Source: Dioctria linearis (taxonomy: Eukaryota; Arthropoda; Insecta; Diptera; Asilidae). Taken from it: a stretch of DNA of 64,000 nt. Within the stretch, counting starts at the first letter, position 1, and every line of letters starts with the position of its first letter. Of the stretch, positions 10,547 through 20,164 are shown piece by piece. Location: the NCBI GenBank assembly GCA_963930735.1, contig OZ005740.1:304746976-304810975 (forward strand), in the 5' to 3' direction. A program made the translations under genes and the position numbers. The notes below the pieces were generated by a model. It saw nothing but the letters and a program-made list of their open reading frames with translations. It was not told the origin of the DNA and made no database searches.

Positions 10547-11217
10547 GAGACTTAGATTTTTCAATCGTAAGTCTCTTCGTTCAGGATAGGAAAATGCTTA
10601 ATTAGCATTCCTATCCTGAGAAAATTATTTTACGTTGGGCATGTTTAAACATGCCCAGAATTATCGCGACGAACGATGGTTGAAATTGAAATTTGATATT
10701 TTCATAAATATCAACCATCGTCTTGCTACCGTGCATACATTGTTGCGATCACAATGTATGCAGCTCGCGACAATTTGCTGATAAGAGCTTTTTTTCGGTG
10801 AAGACTTGATCGTTTCAGTCTTCACCACCGTAAAATTTTCATGCGCCCGATATGTATGTATGTATATATGTACATACATATCGTATATACGACAAATCTT
10901 ACTGAAGGTAAAATTTGTCGTGGGGCTTTTTTTTTATCGAAACGACTTGGGTTGAAATTTAAAACTTTTATTTTTCCCAAGGCGTTTTGTGGGAAAAATA
11001 TGTTGAAGGAATGTTGCGCGTAGTTGAAGAAATTGCTGATGCAACTTTCTTCGTATGCGCAAGAGATAAGCCAACCGTGTTTTTAGGTATGATTGGCTTA
11101 TGAAAATTGTGATTTGTTTCTTGATGCCTTATGTACACATTTTGTATACAGTTTGTATATGTAACATGCCTTCCCCCTACAAAAAAGAGAGTTATTCTTG
11201 GAAGAGGAATAACTCTC
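10547..11217 (+). repeat. Hairpin-array repeat, copy B (11 stem-loops)
   Basis: Eleven separate stem-loops follow one another: 10547-10575 (8 bp), 10581-10619 (10 bp plus inner 6 bp), 10636-10657 (22 nt perfect palindrome), 10673-10721 (11 bp outer, inner hairpin 10694-10713), 10732-10762 (12 bp, 7-nt loop), 10797-10826 (10 bp), 10848-10883 (13 bp), 10889-10921 (9 bp), 11014-11062 (6 bp plus 11 bp inner with a bulge), 11066-11101 (9 bp) and 11187-11217 (11 bp). The sequences of the stems are unrelated to one another. No ORF runs through. The homologous copy A at 7935-8372 keeps most stems despite substitutions. I do not recognise the element. Confidence 0.75.
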
Positions 11218-11219
11218 GG

Positions 11220-11412
11220 GGTAAGGTGATGATAAAAAGAATTCTGTATGGACCTCTTAGATTTTGAATTTTCTTATCTGCAGCTCATTAAATTTCGCTG
11301 ATTAAGGGTTAGCTGCCTTTACCGATGGGGATCTTTACCGGGCAAATTCTTGTAGGATTCATTAACGTATCGGTCTTCAGTGTGAAAACAATCGAGATTT
11401 TTTTTCTTTATT
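11220..11412. other. Non-coding, T-rich
   Basis: No supported gene. A gtaaggtgatgat site at 11221 and frames open by chance occur here. The stretch leads into the open frame that Element 1 interrupts. Confidence 0.3.
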
Positions 11413-11544
11413 TTGAGCCTATTCACCGAGAGAGGAAAGATGTTGTTTTCTATAAAGTTAGAAAAGGAGCCCTGGAGAAGTCCCGCGGGGTTGACCTCCA
11501 CGTTCTATTCTATATACGTGTTGCGTGTTTCCCCCGGGTGGCAA
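11413..11544 (+). pseudogene. 5' half of an open frame interrupted by Element 1
   Basis: The frame is open up to the LTR at 11545. Its last part (PWRSPAGLTST...SPGW) is GC-richer than its surroundings. When the element and one target duplication (gcaa/gcag) are removed in thought, the frame continues without a stop into 18768-18890, giving about 84 codons. The family is not recognised. An older transposon ORF or a host exon are both possible. Confidence 0.3.
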
Positions 11545-12274
11545 TGTAGTACATACATACTACTCTCATATAAATTAAAAGAAAAACCCAACATCAAGAA
11601 AACCCATGAGAAACAATAAAATCATTCAACAGCAATCAATATTTGAAATTACTTCACGCTAACAGCCGTGAAAAATATTCTAAAAAAATTGCATCACTAA
11701 AATACTTCCGCCAAAGCATTCGAAATCATAAACACAACATATGTGTAAATGATGTAAGCCATTCTTACATCCAATTCATTCTTACCTTTACCTTCTTTTG
11801 CCGGCACCAATAAACAAATATTATGTAATAAAAACATTTCTCTTCATTGCATGAAGTTACGTATTCTGTGACAATGAATAGTGATTGCACATGGGTCAAC
11901 ATTTCTTGTGAACGATTTGCATTGCGATTGCATGATTGCTTTGACTGAAATTTTTGTCATATATGAAGTAATAAAATTGTATTTAGGTAACCTTAGAAAT
12001 TATGTAGGTAAGTTAAGAAATTCAAGAATTTTTGTATACCTCATGAGTAAGGTCGATTATATATAAGCAGAACATTTTTGAATAAAAATCATTCTTTCTC
12101 GAGACAGGAAAAGAAGTAGTCTAGTTGTACTAGAACGCCTAATCATTACTCCGGTAACCATAGCTGGCCCTTGGCTTAGCTTCCGGAAATCGCCAGCTGC
12201 TGTGAAGAAGATACCTCTGGGCATAATTGGAGATTCATTACCTGATTAACTGGGAAGTATAGTTAATCATTACA
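11545..12274 (+). repeat. Element 1 5' LTR
   Basis: 730 bp, TG...CA ends. It has a TATA box (attatatataagcag, 12056-12069) and a close AATAAA (12080-12085). It lacks 40 bp present in the 3' LTR at about 18570-18610; the loss lies between short tct repeats. The 61-codon ORF inside (11881-12066) is repeated in the other LTR and is not taken as a gene. Confidence 0.9.
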
Positions 12275-12627
12275 TGGCGACCCTGCCTCCCGAGCTGATA
12301 GCAATTCTGAAGGAAGACCCTAGAGCTGGACCAAGACCAATATCCATTGAGGAATACCGTAATAGGAAAGCAGCCGAGCAGCCCACACAGAAGACAGCAA
12401 ATAATATCACAAAAAAGAAGAAGAAGAGAGCCGGAAAACTGGTGAAACATAGACGAGAGTTAGCAGAATTACATAGGCTGACCACCCTAGCCGTCACCAA
12501 GGTTGAGAAGAACGCGTTCTTGGATGACATCCGGATAAAAAAGCAGCAGTACTGGATTGCGAAGAAGAAAGCACCACACAATTTACATTCAGGAGATAAT
12601 ACAAACAATGGGCGGAAAGGAATCTAA
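12274..12627 (+). CDS. Element 1 accessory ORF A (117 aa)
   Basis: This highly basic protein of unknown role begins MATLPPELIAILKEDP. Its ATG uses the last LTR base as A, while TG begins the primer binding site, so the start codon exists only at an LTR/primer-site junction. Residues 20-32 hold the motif PRPISIEEYRNRK, then a Lys-rich tract (KKKKKR) and a helical basic C-terminal half. ORF 60129-60545 shares the motif (PQKLTLEEYRRK) and the basic, arginine/lysine-rich tail, so the protein is a conserved family carried by several elements. It overlaps ORF B by 20 nt in another frame. A nucleic-acid-binding or nuclear role is only a guess from charge. Confidence 0.75.
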   Translation: MATLPPELIAILKEDPRAGPRPISIEEYRNRKAAEQPTQKTANNITKKKKKRAGKLVKHRRELAELHRLTTLAVTKVEKNAFLDDIRIKKQQYWIAKKKAPHNLHSGDNTNNGRKGI

Positions 12628-12844
12628 AAATAAAGAAGCCACCTCGAATCAGGACGCAGCAGCATCATCATCAGGAAATTCATTCTTAACAGCGGAAATA
12701 TATATTGAACATGCGACGGATATAAAAATTTTTTTAGGATTAATAATAGCCTTAATTTTAGTAATGATATTATACAAATACGTTAAAAATAAATTCATAA
12801 GTAGAGTAAAGAAAGAAGCTAGTAAATTAGTAGTAGCAGTTTAA
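12608..12844 (+). CDS. Element 1 accessory ORF B: predicted N-myristoylated membrane protein (78 aa)
   Basis: I chose the ATG at 12608 rather than an earlier in-frame start because it gives MGGKESKNKE, which fits the N-myristoylation signature (Gly2, small residue at 3, Ser6). A Ser/Ala-rich spacer follows. One hydrophobic segment (about residues 38-58, FLGLIIALILVMILYKYV) precedes a basic juxtamembrane tail. It lies between ORF A (20 nt overlap) and gag (70 nt downstream). I know no named homologue. A membrane-targeting or assembly role is an inference from the lipid signal and transmembrane helix. Confidence 0.6.
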   Translation: MGGKESKNKEATSNQDAAASSSGNSFLTAEIYIEHATDIKIFLGLIIALILVMILYKYVKNKFISRVKKEASKLVVAV

Positions 12845-12913
12845 AATAGATTCATGTAAGAATTTTTTTTAATAAACAAAGACAACAAAACAAAAACATG
12901 GCTTTGATAAAAG

Positions 12914-14200
12914 ATGCAGAACCTCAAGACTCTAATTAAGGAATTGGAAAAGACTCTAGAAAATTTCAAGAAAAGTCCGAAGAGAATCTATTCAGCGCAG
13001 TTTTTGCTAGTAAAAAGGAATTGGACAGACAATTTAAAGGCAACGTTTCTTGAAGAATATAATCAATTAAATACAGAGCAGAAGCAAATCAATGGCAAAC
13101 TATTAAATAAATTTAAAACCTTATACGAAGAAATAAATAAATACATTATCATAAAAACACAGCAGATTCAAGAGGTATTGGAAAAATCCATTGAAGAAAA
13201 AGAAGAAGAATTTACGGACAGCTCAGACAATCATAATAGTTCAATAGAGGAAACCATAAATAATAACACAATGACATCCTTTGACATAGCGAGCGTCACT
13301 AAAATAGTGCCAGTATTTGACGGAGACTCGCAACAACTAAACAACTTCATCAACTTAGCAGAGTATCTCCATGATGAATTAAAAACACAAGAAGATAAAA
13401 CGAAACTGGTAAAATTCCTGATAAAAACAAGATTATCGGAAAGAGCTCGTAACAGAATAGTTAACGAAGCAGATCCCATAAATTTTAAATCTTTTAAGGA
13501 AACATTATTCAAAACTTTCAGACCGCACAAAAATGCACTAAAACTTCAAAATGATTTGTCTAAGGTTCGACAGGGAGATAAAACCTTGCAGAGCTACGTT
13601 TCAGAGATTGATGCTCTGATAGCAGATTTGAATAATATCCAAATATCAGAACAAGGTGAACAGAATAAAGACATCATTACAAAGATGAATGATAAGATTG
13701 CCTTGAACTCTTTTAAATCGGGACTGAGAAATGCAATCAAATATACAGTATTTGCCAGCAGACCTGCAACATACGCTGATGCTATTGATCTTGCACAAGA
13801 AATTGATTCAGAACAAGCCAAATCAGAAGAAAACAGAATCTACAGATTCCAAGCACAAACTCGCAGATCTGGATCATCATATGCAAACAACTACCATAGA
13901 TACAATAACTTTAACCAGCAATCACGTAAAAACTATAATAGTTACCAACCGCAAAGCAGATTTAATAATAACAGAAGAACATACTTCAATAGTAACGCTA
14001 GAGCCAACTTCGCGCAAAATAATTTCAGAAACAATGGAAATCCTTCTCAAAGACAGTACAACAATACGAACAGAGGGAATACCAATTACCAGAATAGACA
14101 ACCACGACGGATTAATTTGTTAGACTCGGAAAACTACGAAACCGTCCCCGGAGAACACCTATCGAGAGACGAGGAATATCAAGAAGAAATAAACAATTAA
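12914..14200 (+). CDS. gag: Element 1 gag (428 aa)
   Basis: The capsid precursor of the element forms the virus-like particle that packages its RNA. The N-terminal 100 residues are Lys/Glu-rich and likely coiled. A central region (about 120-290, starting near VTKIVPVFDGDSQQLNNFI) matches retrotransposon gag capsid folds, including LQNDLSKVRQGDKTLQSYVS. The C-terminus is an Asn/Arg/Tyr-rich tail with no CCHC zinc knuckle, so RNA binding probably uses the basic tail, as in mdg1/412 and gypsy-type gags. The first ATG (12914) is used, since it is the earliest in frame. Gag overlaps the pol frame by 85 nt (14116-14200), pol being in -1. Confidence 0.85.
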   Translation: MQNLKTLIKELEKTLENFKKSPKRIYSAQFLLVKRNWTDNLKATFLEEYNQLNTEQKQINGKLLNKFKTLYEEINKYIIIKTQQIQEVLEKSIEEKEEEFTDSSDNHNSSIEETINNNTMTSFDIASVTKIVPVFDGDSQQLNNFINLAEYLHDELKTQEDKTKLVKFLIKTRLSERARNRIVNEADPINFKSFKETLFKTFRPHKNALKLQNDLSKVRQGDKTLQSYVSEIDALIADLNNIQISEQGEQNKDIITKMNDKIALNSFKSGLRNAIKYTVFASRPATYADAIDLAQEIDSEQAKSEENRIYRFQAQTRRSGSSYANNYHRYNNFNQQSRKNYNSYQPQSRFNNNRRTYFNSNARANFAQNNFRNNGNPSQRQYNNTNRGNTNYQNRQPRRINLLDSENYETVPGEHLSRDEEYQEEINN

Positions 14201-17200
14201 CGAGGATACATTTCATTGATGTAGGCAAGCTAACAAACTACATATCATTACAGACTACCACAACTAAAGCTTCAGCCTCATCATGGTTTATAGATACTGG
14301 TGCGGACATCTCGATCGTCAAAATAAGCTGTATAGATTTTAATATTGTAAATAAAAGTGAAATTTGTAAAATAAGAGGCGTTACAAAGGGTGAAAGTGAA
14401 ACCTTAGGAACATTAACATTGCAATTTGATGCAGAAGGTGAAAAATTTAAACATAAAGTACATATAGTAAGTGAAAATTTCCCTATCGCGACAGATGGAC
14501 TACTAGGGAAAGATTTCTTCATAAAATATAAGTGTAAAATAGACTATGAAATTTTTATATTTACAATTTGTGCAGAACTTAGTGATATTAACCTACCCAT
14601 TATAACTAAAATTCCAGAACAAGAATTCATTACTATACCTTCTAGATCTCAAATTATACAACCTATAAACATAGAAATAAGTGAAGATAGTGTAGTGCTA
14701 AGTAAAGAGATCAGAGAAGGGCTACACGTAGCGAATACTATAATACCAGCAAAAGGTATAAAACATATAAAATTAATAAATGTAACTGAGAATGACATAC
14801 ACATAAAGAATCCGCAGTTAGAAGTTGTTCCTTTGAATAATTTTAGATTCATAAAGAAGACAATCAGACATAAGGTTAAGGAGGAAGAGAGATTTGAACA
14901 ACTAAAAAGTGAGTTAAATGTACAAAATTTGGATGAAAAAGCAAAGGATACGCTATATGAATTATGCAAGAATTATACAGATATTTTCTATCTAACTAAT
15001 GATAAATTAACAGTTAATAATTTTTACCAGCAGCATATATCGACACACGATAATTCTCCAGTATATATTAAAAATTATCGTCTTCCGCAGACGCAATTGG
15101 AAGAAATAAATAGACAAGTGGACAAACTGCTAGATGAAGACATCATTGAGCATTCAACAAGTGCATACAATTCCCCCTTATTGGTAGTACCCAAAAAGGA
15201 TAACAAAGGTGAAAAGAAATGGAGAATGGTTGTTGACTTTCGTCAACTCAACAAAAGAATAACGGATGACAAATTTCCTCTAACAAGATTAGAAGATATT
15301 CTGGACAACCTAGGAAAAGCTAGATATTTTTCGACTTTGGACCTCACAAGCTCTTTTCATCAGATTGAACTGGATGAAGAATCACGACCACTCACAGCCT
15401 TTTCAACAAATAAAGGGCATTTTCAATTTAAGCGACTACCATTTGGTCTAAAAATATCAACCAACAGTTTTCAACGCATGCTATCCATAGCACTCGCAGG
15501 ACTAGACGCAGAGACATTCCTATATGTTGACGACATAATTACTTATGGGTGCAACCTACAACATCACAACAGGAATCTAATAAAAACATTCAATCGCTTA
15601 AGAGAATACAACTTGAAGCTAAATCCACAAAAATGCAATTTTCTACAAACAGAAGTAGTTTACCTAGGACACCTTATAACCAGTGAAGGAATAAAGACAG
15701 ATCCAAGAAAATATGATAGCATAGTAAACTACCCAAAGCCAACAAACGCCGATGAAGCTCGAAGATTCACAGCATTCTGTAATTACTACAGAAGATTCAT
15801 CGCAAACTTTGCTGAGATTGCAAAACCACTCAATCAGCTTACAAAGAAAAATACACCATTCATATGGTCGGAGCAATGTGAAGAAGCATTTCAAACATTA
15901 AAACAGAGACTAATAAGTCCTCCAGTTCTCCAATACCCAAACTTCGACGAACCCTTTATCCTAACTACAGATGCTTCTGACTCAGCACTAGGAGCAGTAC
16001 TATCACAAGGAGAAATTGGAAAAGATTTACCGATTTCTTACGCAAGCAGATCTTTAAATAAACACGAATTGAACAAACCCATCATAATTAAAGAATTACT
16101 AGGAATCTACTGGGCTATAACTCATTTCAGACCATACTTATATGGTCGCAAATTCATAGTAGTTACAGATCATCGTCCACTCGTCAGCCTATTTACTCAT
16201 AAGAATCCATCATCAAAGATGACACGAATTAGAATGGAATTATCGGAATATGACTTTGAAATCATTTATAAAAAAGGAGCACTAAATACAAATGCAGACG
16301 CACTCTCGAGAATTAAATTGAGCTCAGAAATATTAAAAGAAATGGTACCAAAAGAAATAAATAAAATAGAGAAAATATATAATGTGAAATCACGTGATAA
16401 AAATAAAAGCACGGACGAATCGTCAGGCCAACTATTCATCCATCAATGTGCTTCTATTTCAGAAATTAATACAATAAAAAAGTTAAAATTTATAAATTTA
16501 GAAGAGGATATCCTAGAAAGAAGGTATAACAAGAAAAAGAATATATTTTTAAGAAAGAAAGAAGTTGCAATCGAGTATAGTAATAAACCATGCCTTAGAT
16601 TAGGTTTTATCTTGGAGACACTGTCACTCTCTATGATTAGCAACAGAATACAAAAGCTAGCTCTATCCACGAAAGATAGTATATTCAAGAATGTAAACAT
16701 AAAAACATTTAAAGAAGAATTTAATAAAATACAAAGAAAGTTGATAAAAGAAAGAAACAACTCCATACGAATAATTTTATATGAACCTCCTGAAAATATA
16801 ACCAACAAAGAAAAGCAATTGGGAATAATTAAAGAATTTCATGATACACCACACACAGGTGGGCACACAGGAATACAGAGAACTATCAACAAAATCAAAC
16901 AACGTTACTGCTGGAAAAATTTGAATAAAATGGTTAAATCATACGTGAATAACTGTGAAGAATGTAAACTAAACAAAGTTGTGAGGCATACTAAAGAACG
17001 CTTAAGAATCACCGACACTCCCAGCACTAGTTTCGAAACATTAGAAATAGACACCGTAGGACCCTTAAGACAAAGTAAGTACTACAGGTACATACTAACA
17101 TGCCAATGCCAATTGACGAAATACGTTGAAGCATTCCCGATGGAAAACAAGGAAGCGAAAACAATCGCGAAAATATTGGTTGAAAAGATCCTCTTAAAAT

Positions 17201-17826
17201 ATGGTGCATTCACAAAAATTAGAACAGATAAGGGAACTGAATTTGTGAATAGTATATTCAAAGAAATATGCAAAATTTTCCATATAGAACATGTTACATC
17301 AACCCCATTTCACCATGAGACCATGGGTTCAATCGAAAGAAACCATAGAGTACTGAATGAATATTTACTCTGTACATGTAAAAACGACCAATGGGATGAA
17401 TGGCTACCTTATTTTACGTTTTCCTACAATATAACACCGCTCTCTGAAACCAATTTAACACCATTCGAACTAATTTACGGAAAGATTGCAACACTGCCCA
17501 ACTTAAGAAATCAAGACATAAGTCCAATATATAACATAGATGATTATGCCAAAGAAGTCAAATATAGAATACAGCAAACACAAAAACTTGCAAAAGCCAT
17601 ATTAGAACTAACTAAGAAAAACAGAAAAACAATTCATGACAGAAACATCAAACCATTAAATATTAAAGTAGGAGATAAAGTTAAAATAAGAGTAGGGAAT
17701 AAGAGAAAATCGGAGCCACCATACAAAGGACCGTACTTAGTTGTAGAAACAAATAATGTAAATAGCAAGCTTAACATTAATGGAGAAATTAAAGAAATCC
17801 ACAACAATAGGCTAGTTAAGTACTAG
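14116..17826 (+). CDS. pol: Element 1 pol: protease-RT-RNase H-integrase
   Basis: The frame is open from 14116 and lies -1 relative to gag, so it is probably made by ribosomal frameshift; I see no canonical slippery heptamer in the overlap. Protease: FIDTGADIS at about 14287. Reverse transcriptase: 15040-15620, with FLYVDD at about 15518 in place of the commoner YLDD, and LPFGLKISTNSFQRM. RNase H: TTDASDSALGAVLS (about 15965) and TDHRPLVSLF. Integrase: HHCC zinc module (16850-16975), then catalytic Asp in EIDTVGP, Asp in RTDKGTEF and Glu in GSIERNHR. The ORF ends 166 bp before the 3' LTR. No stops interrupt it, so it could be functional. Confidence 0.9.
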   Translation, partial: FVRLGKLRNRPRRTPIERRGISRRNKQLTRIHFIDVGKLTNYISLQTTTTKASASSWFIDTGADISIVKISCIDFNIVNKSEICKIRGVTKGESETLGTLTLQFDAEGEKFKHKVHIVSENFPIATDGLLGKDFFIKYKCKIDYEIFIFTICAELSDINLPIITKIPEQEFITIPSRSQIIQPINIEISEDSVVLSKEIREGLHVANTIIPAKGIKHIKLINVTENDIHIKNPQLEVVPLNNFRFIKKTIRHKVKEEERFEQLKSELNVQNLDEKAKDTLYELCKNYTDIFYLTNDKLTVNNFYQQHISTHDNSPVYIKNYRLPQTQLEEINRQVDKLLDEDIIEHSTSAYNSPLLVVPKKDNKGEKKWRMVVDFRQLNKRITDDKFPLTRLEDILDNLGKARYFSTLDLTSSFHQIELDEESRPLTAFSTNKGHFQFKRLPFGLKISTNSFQRMLSIALAGLDAETFLYVDDIITYGCNLQHHNRNLIKTFNRLREYNLKLNPQKCNFLQTEVVYLGHLITSEGIKTDPRKYDSIVNYPKPTNADEARRFTAFCNYYRRFIANFAEIAKPLNQLTKKNTPFIWSEQCEEAFQTLKQRLISPPVLQYPNFDEPFILTTDASDSALGAVLSQGEIGKDLPISYASRSLNKHELNKPIIIKELLGIYWAITHFRPYLYGRKFIVVTDHRPLVSLFTHKNPSSKMTRIRMELSEYDFEIIYKKGALNTNADALSRIKLSSEILKEMVPKEINKIEKIYNVKSRDKNKSTDESSGQLFIHQCASISEINTIKKLKFINLEEDILERRYNKKKNIFLRKKEVAIEYSNKPCLRLGFILETLSLSMISNRIQKLALSTKDSIFKNVNIKTFKEEFNKIQRKLIKERNNSIRIILYEPPENITNKEKQLGIIKEFHDTPHTGGHTGIQRTINKIKQRYCWKNLNKMVKSYVNNCEECKLNKVVRHTKERLRITDTPSTSFETLEIDTVGPLRQSKYYRYILTCQCQLTKYVEAFPMENKEAKTIAKILVEKILLKYGAFTKIRTDKGTEFVNSIFKEICKIFHIEHVTSTPFHHETMGSIERNHRVLNEYLLCTCKNDQWDEWLPYFTFSYNITPLSETNLTPFELIYGKIATLPNLRNQDISPIYNIDDYAKEVKYRIQQTQKLAKAILELTKKNRKTIHDRNIKPLNIKVGDKVKIRVGNKRKSEPPYKGPYLVVETNNVNSKLNINGEIKEIHNNRLVKY

Positions 17827-17992
17827 AATAGAGTATATATCCTAAAAACATGTATTAAAGTAAGACAGAGGTTAATAAGATTAATTACTTACAAAAACAT
17901 CACAGTAGGACAAGATAATATGCAAACGCAAATCAATTAAAAAAAAAATGTTTTTTTCAAACAAAATTTTTTTTTCCTAATAAAGGGAGGGA
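17827..17992 (+). other. Element 1 3' untranslated segment with polypurine tract
   Basis: An AT-rich non-coding segment ends in aaagggaggga (17982-17992), the plus-strand primer just before the LTR. There is no room for env. Confidence 0.8.
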
Positions 17993-18763
17993 TGTAGTAC
18001 ATACATACTACTCTCATATAAATTAACAGAAAAACCCAACATCAAGAAAACTCATGAGAAACAATAAAATCATTCAAACAGCAATCAATATTTGAAATTA
18101 CTTCACGCTAACAGCCGTGAAAAATATTCTAAAAAAATTGCATCACTAAAATACTTCCGCCAAAGCATTCGAAATCATAAACACAACATATGTGTAAATG
18201 ATGTAAGCCATTCTTACATCCAATTCATTCTTACCTTTACCTTCTTTTGCCGGCACCAATAAACAAATATTATGTAATAAAAACATTTCTCTTCATTGCA
18301 TGAAGTTACGTATTCTGTGACAATGAATAGTGATTGCACATGGGTCAACATTTCTTGTGAACGATTTGCATTGCGATTGCATGATTGCTTTGACTGAAAT
18401 TTTTGTCATATATGAAGTAATAAAATTGTATTTAGGTAACCTTAGAAATTATGTAGGTAAGTTAAGAAATTCAAGAATTTTTGTATACCTCATGAGTAAG
18501 GTCGATTATATATAAGCAGAACATTTTTGAATAAAAATCATTCTTTCTCGAGACAGGAAAAGAAGTAGTCTTTCAATACAAATTCTTCCTGCTCATTAAG
18601 TCGGCAGTTCTAGTTGTACTAGAACGACTAATCATTACTCCGGTAGCCATAGCTGGCCCTTGGCTTAGCTTCCGGAAATCGCCAGCTGCTGTGAAGAAGA
18701 TACCTCTGGGCATAATTGGAGATTCATTACCTGATTAACTGGGAAGTATAGTTAATCATTACA
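17993..18763 (+). repeat. Element 1 3' LTR
   Basis: 771 bp, the full-length version of the LTR, with the 40 bp segment missing from the 5' copy. Differences include ttaaaag/ttaacag, cgccta/cgacta and cggtaa/cggtag (5'/3'). Confidence 0.9.
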
Positions 18764-18890
18764 GCAGGGTCCACTTCGTTTGGTGTTGCTGGAGGATGGG
18801 GAGCGTCCCAGTACCGTATGGGGTGCCCCGGCCGTAGCTGGGACCTATCACCGGCTGTTGGTGCCATCCCTCACCGGGGGCAGTCTTTGA
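18764..18890 (+). pseudogene. 3' half of the open frame interrupted by Element 1
   Basis: A GC-rich island (gcccc, ccggc, gggggc) in an AT-rich window. It continues the frame of 11413-11540 once Element 1 is ignored, and ends at TGA 18888-18890. In another frame it is also open up to a gccgcag|gtaaaa donor-like site at 18899. Function unknown. Confidence 0.3.
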
Positions 18891-18900
18891 TGGCCGCAGG

Positions 18901-20050
18901 TAAAAAAAAATTTTGTTTTTGTTCTTTAAACCAGTCCTAATTAGTTTTTTTTTCTGTTTCAGGCGGCGTTTATGAATTTATGTATATAAACAGAGGAATA
19001 ACAGTGTAATGAATGAATCATTACCTGCATTCATCATTATCTCATTAGCGCCACAATATCCCGATCAGTACAACTAACGTACATACATCATACATATGTA
19101 CATATGCATATATCTATAATAACGACTCGTTATCATAATAAGAATCTTGTTACGTACAAGATTACAAATATACATACGTACATACACGATAACGTACTTC
19201 TTGAAGCTAGCAAGCAAAACATACGCGCATACGTACATACATATAACGTACAAACATATAATAAATTGGCAAACGTGAGTACGCGCATCAAATTGCATCC
19301 CAAGCAATTTCGCGGTGATTCCACCGTCAATTTATTTATGAATTTTTACGTCACATATGGTTCATATGGTTAACCAAATCTATTTTCGTTTTATGAAGCA
19401 ACTTTCTCTGTTGTTCTTTTAAAACGATAAATTCTTGGTTTCGTCAACCTTTTTGCGGCAAAACGCCGGCTCTTTGTATACAAAAATACAAACACGGCAT
19501 GAGACCAATTTCATGCATTATAATGGCACTAGGTTAACCCTGACCTAACCCACAGTCATTACATGCCGTTTATTTTTTCCTCACACAAAATTAAGAAACT
19601 TCATGTGTGACATTTTTACTTTTTACTTGTACATAATTGGGAAATCCCTTGTGTAAAGTGAAATGGAAACTGACCCACTTATTGCGCAATAGTGCTGAGT
19701 TTTTTGTAACATTGGTTTCTTCCGTATATATATGGTTGACCAATGGTTGCAAGGGAATTTTTGAATGAAGGGGAAATACTCTTGTGGAACTACAAAATAT
19801 TGAGGAATATGCAAAATTGGCTATTACCAATATATTGAGAGGGCGTTCCCGATATATTCGATTTCTGGAATTCCTATATGGAATTTCCTAGATAGTTACC
19901 CCCATACCTATTTTTATCAATTTTGCTGAGCAATGCCAGAATCCAACTAAATAAAAAGCTGATGCATCTCAGGGACAAGGCAGAAGTTTTTCCAAAGTCT
20001 AAAGAATAAGGTTGACCCCCCACCAGAGGTAAGGCAACCTATTCAAATAA
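18901..20050. other. Hairpin-rich non-coding stretch, LTR-like
   Basis: No gene. Stem-loops include aatcttgt/acaagatt (19142-19166 area), aaattgc/gcaattt near 19290, a nested cggcatg/catgccg pair (19494-19568) and cacac/gtgtg (about 19583-19609). A ccaccagaggtaagg box lies at 20018. It looks like LTR or leader sequence of lost elements. ORFs of 60-90 codons here lie in tatgtacata-type simple sequence and are not credible. Confidence 0.4.
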
Positions 20051-20052
20051 AT

Positions 20053-20146
20053 AAAATAGTATTCAAAGTATCAATTAAAATAGTATTCAAAGTATCAATT
20101 AAAATAGTATTCAAAGTATCAAATAAAATAGTATTCAAATATCAAA
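20053..20146. repeat. 24 bp tandem repeat, about four copies
   Basis: The unit aaaatagtattcaaagtatc plus aatt repeats almost exactly four times, the last copy shortened. It ends before an LTR-end-like segment (gggctagtgatcttcgcaaa, 20171). Confidence 0.85.
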
Positions 20147-20164
20147 GTGAAAAGAAGTGTTTTT

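Larger units (their letters stand above)
11545..18763 (+). mobile_element. Element 1: intact Ty3/gypsy-class LTR retrotransposon, mdg1/412-like
   Basis: The 7.2 kb element has LTRs at 11545-12274 and 17993-18763 (TGTAGTAC...ATTACA). The primer site TGGCGACCC starts at 12275, as in tRNA-Arg-primed mdg1/412 elements, and the polypurine tract aaagggaggga is at 17982-17992. Flanks gcaa/gcag fit a 4 bp duplication with one change. Genes in order are ORF A, ORF B, gag and pol (protease, RT, RNase H, integrase). All are open, and no env follows pol. The LTRs differ by about four substitutions and a 40 bp deletion in the 5' copy, so the insertion is fairly recent. The clade assignment rests on primer site, gag without zinc knuckle and domain order. 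Confidence 0.9.

Noticed and set aside
11881..12066. 61-codon ORF, identical at 18330-18515
   Set aside because: It lies wholly inside the two LTRs of Element 1 and has no protein features; the duplication is explained by the LTRs.
19074..19373. Overlapping ORFs of 65-89 codons on both strands
   Set aside because: They are rich in Tyr/Val/Cys/Met produced by tatgtacatac-type simple sequence.
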